Positions 54,560-64,000 of a stretch of 64,000 bases of DNA are shown piece after piece (position 1 is the first letter of the stretch; every line of letters starts with the position of its first letter). The position numbers and the translations under genes are program-made. The notes under the pieces are model-generated. The model did not search any database and was not told where the DNA came from. It saw only the letters and a program-made list of their open reading frames with translations. Source of the stretch: Ancylostoma caninum (Eukaryota; Nematoda; Chromadorea; Rhabditida; Ancylostomatidae); the NCBI GenBank assembly GCA_037903475.1, contig JBAJFG010000262.1:62001-126000 (forward strand), in the 5' to 3' direction.

Positions 54560-56316
54560 TTTTTTCCTCAGTTATTAACACAACTAATATATGAATGAAA
54601 TATTGTTTGAGGCTAAGATTTTTTTGATCGAGGAGTCATCTGTTCTCATCTTCATGCATCATATCTGGATACAACTCGAAATACCCTTGAACTCGCGTCA
54701 ATTGTGTCAAGCGAGCGAGTTTAAGGGTAATCTCTTATTTTGGACGCCTATTCGAGTTCCACGGTAATGAAACTGGTAGGGTGAAGATTATTGTGGAAAC
54801 TCTTCTACTCGTTCGTAAAAACTATTCGTAAAGTTTTTTTTTCAAGCTCAGCTTCTTCAGCTCTAGCAGATACTTCGAGCAATTCGATGAGATGACGGAA
54901 ACAGCTCCACACGCTTGGAGTGAGAACACTTAGAACTAGACCTTGTCCACTCGAAGAAAAGGAGCGGAAAGTACATATTTTAGAAGCCTCCATTTCCATC
55001 TTATGAAGGGTATTTTCGAAAATATTCCACGGATATGATCTCGTAGTTGAAGAGGGTTCACAAACTTCCATTGAAAGCTGGGCTCGTAAGCTGGTTTGAA
55101 AAGTTTCCGGAATGACAATTGAATCAAAACAAATCTGCAGTATTTTGTTTCATAACTCAATTCCCTGAAAACGCAACACACGTGGCCCGATCTGTTTCCA
55201 ATTTGTTATTCTCCATCTAGAATGAATTTTTCTGAAGTACCCAGAATAACCGTATGAAGCAATGATTAACTTTTCTCTTGATCAGAATTTTATCCCTGAC
55301 GGAAAGATGTTATGATTCTAGGACAGATACAGCTATGAAGGAGCCAATGCAGTAATATCGTCGAATGAGGTGGAATTGTGGGTTTCATTATTACAAGATT
55401 TTTGATGGTCCACAGCACCTACATGAGCGCTCATGCTGACATGAAGGGACAACTCTTTTTCTTGTGCAAATCGCCGCGTGCCGTTCAGGTTACCATGGCT
55501 GAAGCTTCTAAAAATTTCGACTAATAATCATTTTTAGTTGTCATTCCATCAATCCCACGAAACTCCCAAAAACAGACGCCGTCGCCACTCCACCTCGGTG
55601 AACGGTGCTTTCTTCTTCAGAATCCATTTTCCGTGTCTAAGCTACTGCCTTCACTGCATCTTTTGTGACCACAGTGTAATCTGTTCTGCGGCATGGATCA
55701 CAGATTGGATTTGAAATCCAATTCAACCACTCAAAACTTTTCTCTGATTTTCATGTTGGATTGCGTTCGTTTTCGGAATTGAGCAAATGCGGAATTCATT
55801 TTTGGAAACGTCTGTTCAGAATTAGTTAGTCGGGTAAAACAAAAATTAATGACTCATAATAGGTGCGCTAGGCTCCCTAATTTAGCACGCCTTTGAATTC
55901 CATCTATCAAAACCTTGTCAACGATTTCATTCATTTTTTCTGATGTGATCACCTTTCCCAGCACTTTGCACATGTCTTAGTGTTTTCTCGCGTCCAGCTA
56001 GGCTTGGTTTTCAGGGCCCAGAAGCTATGGCTGAAGGATGAAGATGATGACCCTCCAAAATCAGCATCCGAGTGGTGTTCGGTTAACTTGATTTCTCTTC
56101 CAATTGAAAACAATTAGTGACCATCTAGATTTAGCATCTCCCTGTAACTGAGCGCAGACCCATCTCAGATCGAATTGACATTCACAGTCAATTCATTTGA
56201 AGGACTTTCGAAAAGAACTGCATGAAAATTATTGAAAAAGAAAAGCTCCTTGGTGGTGATTCCGGAAACTTTTCAAACGGTCTTCGTGTAAGGAAGATAT
56301 GCTAGGTTTAGTCAAT
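54560..56316. other. Unassigned DNA
   Basis: A short similarity (FRSFSSSGQGLVLSVLTPSV on the minus strand near 54930) to 10400-10460 (FRSDSFYGQGLVLIVSTFSV, minus) hints at a dispersed repeat. No gene is called. Confidence 0.35.
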
Positions 56317-56568
56317 TCATATGTTGACATATCCACCCATTGCTGAGGTATGCAGCCGCCCTAAAATCCGTTTCGTTATCTTTTGTGGAGCTTTTCGTGA
56401 AGAGAGGCGTGGCATATTTCCACCTTGTCCAAAGCATGCTTGGCTTCTGAGGTATATTCTGCCAGAAATATCCGCTAAAACCACTTCAAACTGGCAATAC
56501 AAGTGAAAATAAGTAGTAAATAAGCAGAACACTCCGACGACTGCGCTGATGAAAAGGAATTGGTGCAT
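56317..56568 (-). CDS. Possible small secreted peptide precursor (83 aa)
   Basis: An ATG after an acceptor-like CAACTGCCTAG opens 83 codons. The N-terminus MHQFLFISAVVGVFCLFTTY is signal-like, and a basic region with a Lys-Arg pair (QKITKRILGRLHTSAMG) precedes the C-terminus GGYVNI. An optional 42-nt intron (GTATTG...GGCAG) would remove 14 codons without changing frame. The layout resembles a peptide precursor, but there are no repeats or family motifs. Confidence 0.3.
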   Translation of the reverse strand: MHQFLFISAVVGVFCLFTTYFHLYCQFEVVLADISGRIYLRSQACFGQGGNMPRLSSRKAPQKITKRILGRLHTSAMGGYVNI

Positions 56569-57034
56569 GCAAGTGTTCCTAGGCAGTTGTACCTAATTAT
56601 TCGAAACACCATTACTGTACTGGAGCTTAACAGTTTTATTCAAGTAAAAAACATTAGCGTCTGCGCAACGTCTCCAATGCGGCACAGAATGATTTTTCGG
56701 GGAGCAATTTCGAGACTTTCATATTCGATAGAGCAGCACACCTCGTTTTCAAGTGAAGTGTCCTCATCAAAATTTCTAGAGATGTATAAGCTTCAAAAGG
56801 CGACAGTCCGTTTGAGAGAAGTCTAGGAAGTAATACAATGTAGCTTAGAATTTGGAGCATAAATGGCCAATTCTTTATGATGATACTCCGATATGCTGTT
56901 ATGCGTTATCTCGCTGTAGCAGCAGAGCATGTAAATTCGCCTTTGTCTGCCTTATATTTGAGTTTTCCTTCATAACTTTGAACAGCAGAGTGAAGTGTTT
57001 GGCGATTAGTGGGTTGGAGAAAAAGTTGTTACGG

Positions 57035-57265
57035 TTAACTCAATTTGCTGACAAAAAAAAAGCCAAAAAAGTTTTTAGGGGTGTAGCGATGGATTCCTTC
57101 TTTTTGGGTGGGTTGCCTTTTTGGGTCGGAGCCTAGATTCTGCAGCCACCTTCTTCTGTTGTCGCTCATGACCTGCTCTGCATCGAAAATAACAATCCAC
57201 TGAAGGAACGCATTGTTAGAGTACCTCAAGGTCAAATTCTTCGGAATTGCAGGTGTCCTGCTCAC
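57035..57265 (-). pseudogene. Mariner transposase fragment
   Basis: The minus strand reads LRYSNNAFLQWIVIFDAEQV, then MSDNRRRWLQNLGSDPKRQ, then PTQKEGIHRYTPK. It aligns with the mariner region around the first catalytic Asp (R.NN.FL.RIVT.DEKW...DNRRR..WL....PK..PK..LH..K). The block after it (LLCVWW) and the terminal repeats are not seen, so this is an isolated relic. Confidence 0.7.
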
Positions 57266-60200
57266 ATTGCATTAGATCCGATTCAAACTGCTCTTTCCAG
57301 ACGCCTTTGTGAAGGTTGACTTGGCGCTACGCTCACGAAGCATTAATCATCCCCATCTCCACCTGGAATTCTTGACAATCCACGAGCCCCTAGCGTTCTG
57401 GAGAAGACACCCTAGAGAAGCATAATGTTGATGGAGTGGGTAGCTTTCCTTGCTTGTCATTCGGACCTGGATTTGTGAAGCCAAATTGAACGAATTTGCT
57501 TGCTGCACATAACATTAGTTTCGCATCTAAAACAGAGCAACGCTGTGATTAAGATTCGAGTCAAAGCCGGGAATAGTACATGATTCAGACTATGGGTAAT
57601 ACATGATTCAGACTACCGGAGGCATGAAAGCCATCGCAGAATATCGCAATCACACGCAGCAAAACACTGCTAAACAGAGAACTACACCAACTGCCCGGGA
57701 CTTTTGCACGAACTCAATATGTAGTGCTTATCACTAGATCTTTCCGCGTAACTTATCACGGAAGCCAAACTATGTGTTACCCTCCCTCTGAAGAAGCAGG
57801 GTAAATCCTATGTAATTCTTCACAGAACGCTCTGCGGCTGCTAACAGGGAAAGGATACTTGGTCGAAGTGGCCATTCTTAATACGATGTCTTCCACCGTG
57901 AGCACTTTTCAACACTGATCTCGATGCCGTTGTCCAAACTTCCTGTATCCTCTCCCGAAATGAATTGTACCTATTTTTTCTGAACTGACTTCGAGTACGG
58001 TCTTCGAGTACGAGCTTAAATCGGGCTGCAACAGCTGTACCGGCGTTACATTAGCAATGTCCTTATCCTTTCGAAAAGCGTTTTTACTCCAGCGACAATA
58101 AAACAATAACCGAGCACGACTTGAAGCCCCACATATGTAGTCCATTCGACTAGTGGTTAGTACCAGTGTATGGGTCATACAATGAGATGCATTCTTCTTC
58201 AATCATTATCAAGCATACTTGACAGTGCAGAACAGTACCGTCTGCCTTCTTTCCGTGAATGCACATCTGTATGTATATATTCACTCACTTCCGAACTCTC
58301 CATACGTGAGTATTCTGTGAAATTTTTCTGCGAGGAGAAAAATAGGTATATTCTACTTTATAGAATCAGCGAAAACTGCATAAGACCTTATGTATGCATC
58401 TTGCTACGAACGGCTGGGTCCGCCAATTTTTTCCAACTTGTTTGTGTTACTACAACTCTAAGATAGTGCTAGGTTAATGATTTTCGACTATCATGTACAT
58501 GCAGAAAAGTTGGTACAGGGATCTGGATTTGGCATATATTACCCTAGTGCCGGCTGACAGAAAATGATCAGCAGATTTTGAGGGGACGGTTGCCTTCATA
58601 TCATTCAGCCTTCGTGTATTCCGGTGTATCTCCGTGATTGCAGAGCAATTGATTAGAACCAATTCCAAGGACTCTGCTGTCTTCCAGGAGCAGTGTATGA
58701 CTGTGTGTGTTCGCCAGACTCGTTAGATGACTCATTGTGGCAATGCGTCTCAGTTTTTTCGGACTCGGTTTCAACTAAACGAAGCTTCTTGGCCGATGGG
58801 TGAGGATTGTGCCGTGGTTATGCCTGAACTCCACATGAAGTGGAAAAGCGTTAAATCTGTGAAATCGCTTTGAAACACCTCTGCCAGCGCTGCGTCGGCT
58901 GTCTGCTCTCCTCATCTGATCCGGTAATATGAGTGTTGTGTGCTGGAATGATGGAGGAGAGAGGTCGTTTCTTTCGGTCGACGTCTTTCGGCCACTTTAC
59001 TGCGCTCGAGAAGACGCCCGTCGCCGAGGCGCTCATCGCGTCTGCTGCTGCTGCTGTCTGTTGACTATTGTTCGGGCGCCCGCCGCCACCGCCGCTCAAG
59101 AATTCTCTCCTATCCGTCCTTCGTTCGCCTCCTCCTCGTCGCTCAGTCGCTTCGTCAACAGAAATGTCCGCACTCCGCGTCCTTCACTGTCACACGCTCC
59201 ATTCACTGCGTCTCGTATTTCTCTTCCCCACAGTGCATTTGGTGACCGTGACGACGCACCACTCGTGCAGAATCAACGGCTATTCCACGTCAACAAATTG
59301 ACGAAACTGAAAAGCAGGTGAACTTAGAACACCGCCAGCGTTACATATGAAAATCTAGCAGGTACTTGTGAGATTGGTACAGAGCAGGTTAGGCTAATCC
59401 CGCAGTTTATCCGTGGAACTGACCGCTCGAGGATGTTGCCGAGGCCACGCCCACCGAGACATTGAATCTAGCGCATGGAGCTGTTTGCTGTAGGACCTCA
59501 AATTCCTTGGCTTTGCTACAGAACGAATCATGTATTGCTGAATCTCAATGCCTTCCCCTATAGAACAAAGATTTAGAGTTCTAGTTGGAAACAGTTCAAA
59601 TATGGAACCCATACGCCTAAGTCGGTATTGTCAGTGTCATGATTGGTCGTTGGCTCTGACTCGAAAGAAAGACATCCTGCAAAACTCATGATTTTTTTTT
59701 CGGAATCAATATTGATCTAAGCCGGTTTTAGAGGGCAAATTTTGTTATAATCAACTAAGCCTGATCTTGTGGAAATAATCTGGCAGGATAATTTTCAAAG
59801 ACCAAATTTGGCCGTATTCTATACACGAACCACAAACCGTAATTGAAATCCACTTCACAATATTCCTCTGGAACTTCAAATATACGAAATTGTGCAAATG
59901 GCATTCCAGGCTCAATTAGCGGTACAGCCCTCACAGTGCGGACGAATCATCAGCTTGCCCTAATAGTGTTTGCTCATCCTTACTAACTTAGTTTCCGTCC
60001 GAATGCCGCTAAATAGATGAATACCCAGGTTATTCACTTTGTCTCATTTCTAAATGACAAGTATTCTAGGTACTTAGAGTTGTTAACTAGCGGAGAAACT
60101 CTCCGTCATCATCAACCTGTTTATTGGAATATTCATTGAAGTACTAGGGATACTAGAGCCTCTCCGCCAATAAATAATGCAAGGGTTTCCTGGGCAAGAA

Positions 60201-61599
60201 TCGCTGTATATCATAGCCTTCAGTATCCACTTTCTCCCCTTGCTGCAACGTAATTCCTGCATCGACATTTGCATAAGGAACTCTTACACCCAAAATCTGC
60301 AGGCAATTTAGGGCCTTCACCGGAATATAGTTGAATACGGGAACACACTTACGCTTAATGCCCCGCTCATTCCTTTCTGACGAGGGGTTAGTAAATTTGT
60401 CAAGACAACTTCCATTGATGAGGAAAATTGTAAAATTCTCTAATTTATTCATTTATTGCTGACCATGTAAGTACAAGGTTAGTCTTTTAACAGCGTTGTA
60501 CTTAAATTCCAGGTGTATTCCGCAAATGGAGACCCCACATTCGCTCACGTCCACCCACCCCCCCCCCCCCATCTCTTTCATCACAGCCACCTTTGTGCAC
60601 AGACCCAGTGTCCTGGGATCAAGCAGCCTCCAGAATTCCGTTTTCCGTACCGTGCTTGCTCCGTTTAAAAACCAGGGCCAAAGTTAACCTCTTTCGTGCA
60701 CATACTTGGAACTAGAACCAACGAGACCTTTCGTTGTCGGTAGATTGGTGCTAAACCTTTGAAAGATGAAGAACTGAATTCCACGGCTGCTCTTCTTCAT
60801 CTTTATCACCTATGCTCCCGTTAGTCTTTGGATGATCCTAGTGGAGCTCTACTAAATATTCGTGTCTCGCGCTACAGTCACGCAAGGGACCCTCTCTATA
60901 TGAAGACAAGGAGCACCATATCTTTCTTGAAGGGCTTTGTAGAGAATTATAACCACTTCTTTCCATTTAGGGCGCTTGTGCGTAGATTAGCGGAATTATT
61001 TACCAACTTTTCGAGTCCTACTGCATCTTACCTCGGTTTGATAGCCCTCTATAGTCGATTGTTGTCATTGCGGGTTTAGCTTCACACCTGTGAGGTATAA
61101 AGTTTTATGGTAGATATGCAAGAAAGTTCAGGTCTTTTATTTTCAATGTTTTCTCATAGAGATTCTCTTCAGTCCAAGTTGCTGCATGTATCGGATTTGA
61201 ATTCATGTGATGTTGTGGCAGAAGCGTCCACCAGAGTCATGTGTTGAGCGACGGCTGCTCACAGGCGATGAAGTGATGTTGCCAAGTCGGTGCTCGAAAA
61301 AGAGATATCCAGTATTGCTTCGCTATTCAAGACAGATTTGGCTGTGATTTCCTGGTCTTGCTCCTTCCCAATAACAGCATAGGTTTGAGGTCAGAATTCT
61401 ATTTCTATTAGCTTAAATTACTTTGTTTTTGCAGAGTGGAAATCCACGAATAATGAAGTGTTTGGGAAAGTACTACTAGTTAAAGGGAAGCAAGAAAGAT
61501 ATAACGCGAAAGCACAAGAGAATGTTGCACGCCTATTTCAATTTGGATGACTCTCCATATTCCATTTTGATCACCTCTTTTGGATAAACTATTTCCGTT
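57266..61599. other. Largely unassigned DNA with a GC-rich patch
   Basis: The stretch 58860-59320 is CpG-rich with opposing open frames (minus 58851-59099 is Gly/Ala/Ser-rich then PKDVDRKKRPLSSI), possibly a first exon and promoter region. A minus frame at 60153-60452 (GSCLDKFTNPSSERNERGIK) contains two good donors (GTAAGT, GTAAGAG) but no confirmed partner exon. A C run of 14 lies at 60557-60570. No gene is called. Confidence 0.35.
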
Positions 61600-62070
61600 T
61601 GTGGTGTGTCACATAGGATACACGCGCTATTCCACAAGTGGGACCCGTGCTCAACAGCTTGAGCACGTGGTCCCACGTGGTAGGAATTTTTCCATCGCCG
61701 CATAATACCCCGAATTTGCGCTAATCTAAACCCGATCTTTTTCTCTTTTGTGATCGTCAGGAGTGTTTCCAAATCTTTGTCGCCCATTCACTTCATAATG
61801 ATTGTAGTTTCTTTTTCATATGTACCGTTCTCTCTGGTGTATGATTCAACCACACATTAAAAAAAGTTTGAGTGAAGATCTGCTTCGCGCAGTGCATGTA
61901 TAGAAAGCTTGAATATTTGTTAGTATAACACTAGATAGAAGTTTGCTAATAATGACTGCTTCAGAGAAATATAACTCTGAAAAGAGCGTGCTCACCAGGT
62001 TGAGCATGCGGTCCCACGCGTCGCACCGTGCGTGTCTACCTTTGAGCACATTGTCGCGAAGGTGTTAAGA
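61600..62070 (-). repeat. Twin-hairpin dispersed repeat, copy 2
   Basis: This is the reverse-oriented partner of 11030-11500. Both hairpins are conserved (at 61649-61688 GTGGGACC...TTGAGCACG with GGTCCCAC; at 61991-62013 GCTCACCAGGTTGAGC). The frame reading LETLLTITKEKKIGFRLAQI is open here as well and is 84 codons in total (61533-61787, minus). Confidence 0.8.
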
Positions 62071-64000
62071 TGTTTAGAAATGAGCTTTGTCTTGTCGGAG
62101 AAAGTTATATGACACCTTTTAAATTCCTAGAAGAAAAACTAGCTTCTTCTCTATAAAGGAGAGCTGTCTGCGTGTCGATGACACCCAGCTTTTGCGAGTG
62201 AATTAGCTGAGAGCTAGAATCCAGTAAGAAGTGGAAAATACAACAAAGTTAATGCTCTCATTCAGTAGCTTGAAATCAGCAATTCGTGAACTCTTCTTAT
62301 GAACCCACTCACAACGAGCCGTTGCTAAGTCAATGTTTCCTGATTCTAACCGATTACAGCATGCAGCGCGTTTCCGTAAGTAAGTCACCAACGTTTATTT
62401 CTAGATAGGGAGCTCCTCTCTCGAACCTCCTTATATGCAGTTGCAAACACTGCATTATGTTCTTCTGGTGGAAAGTCATCTATACCTCTGGAATTTCCAG
62501 ATCCTTCCGAGAATTACGTAGAACATGACATGGGGATGGAGGATCACGGTGCCTCGCCTCATTTATGTATTTGTTACACAAGCGAGCTCGTGTATGAAAA
62601 GAAAAACACAGTTATTGAAGAAACAAAAAAAAAATAGTCAAACAAACTATTTATATTTCACTTGCCGAAAATACCTGTATACCCTCCACCTATGGGTAAA
62701 ACCGAACCGATTAGTACCAGAACGAAAAAGTGCCGGAAGAAGAAGAAGAAATTGAACTAGAATGAGATGGGCACGTTTTGCAGTTGTTTTCGTAGACTCT
62801 AAACGCTAATTCGATGGAAAATCATGGTGTAATTATTGAAGAAAGGGTTTATCTTTTTTGAAAATACACAACAGTGGGTCGCTCTTTTTTTGGGGAATCT
62901 TTTCCCACATCTTTTTCCCCGCTTTCGTTCATTATTTTTCTTCTTCTCTCGATCGGCTCCTCTTATTCTACTTTGAGAGCTTCCAAATGATCGTTGCCCT
63001 CTCACTCTTGGCTTTTTGGAGCCATGGACGCCAGGATTTGGTCAGGTTGATGCAGGCGGCAGAACACGTGGATTATTTGTGCAGATGTCGATTGTTCGAA
63101 GAAGCCCATACATTAGCTAATCCATGGAAACCGGGTAGTTGGTAGGCTTCAACCTTCGTTATAGGGCTCGGCATGTGTCTTCCAGGAGATTCATGCATGT
63201 GCCGCTCTCGTCCCCGTCGCCTTCTTCTCCTCGTCAACCTGTGAGTCCTCGGTCGGCTGCAAATGACGAGAAGAGAATCCATCGAGTTTCGGCGCTCGAT
63301 CTGTTGACTTAGCGTCCGCGGTCGTCGGTCGAGCGGCCCCCGGCGGCCGGCCAGCGACAGCATTCTGGCGCACCCGCGTTTGTTTCGTGCACTACACCCC
63401 CTTCCAAGTGTTTCGTCGGCATCAGAGCGTCATCGATTAGAGACAGACGGAGAGAGAGGTTGCTGGAAGCTCTGACGTCGGCTGACTAGGGCCGACTACT
63501 GGGTGCTTCACATCAGGTGCCGTCTCGTTTCTCGCTGATAGGCTGAGGTGATTCCGTCGCGTCGCCGACAGCACCCGAGCAGCCAAGGCAACAGTGTAAT
63601 CTTTGACGACGCACGCGGCACATCAGGCGTAGTGCCGGCGTCTCTTCCACTTCGTTCTGGGCAGAAGGGTACAATCCTGGGGAGTTCTGGAATCGTCGCG
63701 ACTCTCAGACGCTAAGCAAAAGTCCTCCATAGTTCAAAGGCGTAAGAACACCTCCACAGTCTTTTGTAGAACGGAACTCTTCTCACCACCGATGCGAATA
63801 TCCTTAGAAGGATAAACAAGTTCTGTAACGTTCTTGGTTCTGCACTGGTCATGAAAAACTCACATATATACACTCTCAACCAGCTGCCGGAAGTGCTAAA
63901 CAGGTTGAGGTTATCGAGTGGTGGCTGAGCTTCGTCATACTTCTAAGAAGTGACTAGTGCGTCAGAATCGGCAACAGTACATTTCTTCAGCAACACAGGT
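62071..64000. other. Unassigned DNA; GC-rich patch at 63150-63700
   Basis: At 63190-63373 the minus strand has two overlapping open frames reaching a CACAG|GTTGAC donor. One reads LSQQIERRNSMDSLL and the other DGFSSRHLQPTEDSQ. This could be a first exon beside a CpG-rich promoter, but the frame cannot be chosen. Confidence 0.3.

Noticed and set aside
63190..63373. First exon on the minus strand in a CpG-rich patch
   Set aside because: Two frames are equally plausible up to the same donor and no following exon lies in the window with confidence.
1..64000. CRISPR arrays, bacterial operons, plasmid or phage genes
   Set aside because: No evenly spaced direct repeats, Shine-Dalgarno-led gene runs or phage motifs were seen; all coding evidence is eukaryotic.

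Overview
The window reads as nuclear DNA of a strongylid nematode, most likely a hookworm or close relative. The evidence is TTTCAG-like splice acceptors, several of them directly before an ATG as expected for spliced-leader addition, together with introns that can be as short as about 50 nt and AATAAA poly(A) signals. The repeat content (mariner, Tc1, RTE and CR1-like elements plus many short inverted-repeat elements) fits this too. There is no bacterial operon, CRISPR array, rRNA or recognisable tRNA. Host coding content is sparse and split into small exons, so most long open frames here are chance or transposon-derived. The taxonomic call comes from gene architecture and TE families, not from a marker gene.

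Best-supported host genes: (i) a six-exon plus-strand gene at 19710-25083 encoding a secreted, cysteine-rich protein of about 215 aa with two CC-ending cysteine modules; (ii) a two-exon plus-strand gene at 37598-37974 for a secreted Gly/Tyr-rich peptide with a Lys-Arg site, resembling nematode YGGY/YGGW antimicrobial or neuropeptide-like precursors; (iii) a three-exon minus-strand gene at 28850-29269 for a 69-aa single-pass membrane protein; (iv) minus-strand membrane-protein exons at 48130-48953 and 53448-53627; (v) a two-exon minus-strand gene for a 45-aa protein at 2907-3197 with a poly(A) signal. Weaker models are a two-exon gene at 12605-13004, secreted-protein exons at 42-206 and 56317-56568, and isolated exons elsewhere.

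Mobile DNA dominates. An intact RTE-type retrotransposon ORF (1118 aa, 39424-42780) sits inside a foldback element (39013-42933) with a 17-bp target duplication. A CR1/jockey-like reverse transcriptase relic covers 43972-45612 (minus) and abuts a Tc1 transposase fragment (45620-45870). A Tc1-like element with doubled terminal sites lies at 35920-37092, next to a broken mariner (35150-35760). Two 540-bp internally deleted mariners (22384-22924, 32758-33297) share termini. An IS630/mariner-type element (52186-52950) is split by a 259-bp foldback. A further mariner fragment is at 57035-57265. Other elements are a TTAA-flanked MITE (46655-47088), GAGATTACCC-type MITEs (7003-7110, 9413-9554, 9590-9728), a 470-bp twin-hairpin repeat in two inverted copies (11030-11500, 61600-62070), several foldbacks, tandem repeats and a 90-bp TG microsatellite.

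Layout: 0-5 kb has small minus-strand genes and relics. 5-19 kb is mostly repeats and unassigned DNA. 19.7-25.2 kb is the cysteine-rich gene, whose long intron holds a mariner derivative. 25-35 kb is mixed. 35-37 kb is DNA transposons, followed by the Gly/Tyr gene. 39-46 kb is retroelements. 46-54 kb has minus-strand membrane-protein exons interleaved with MITEs and minisatellites. 54-64 kb is largely unassigned.
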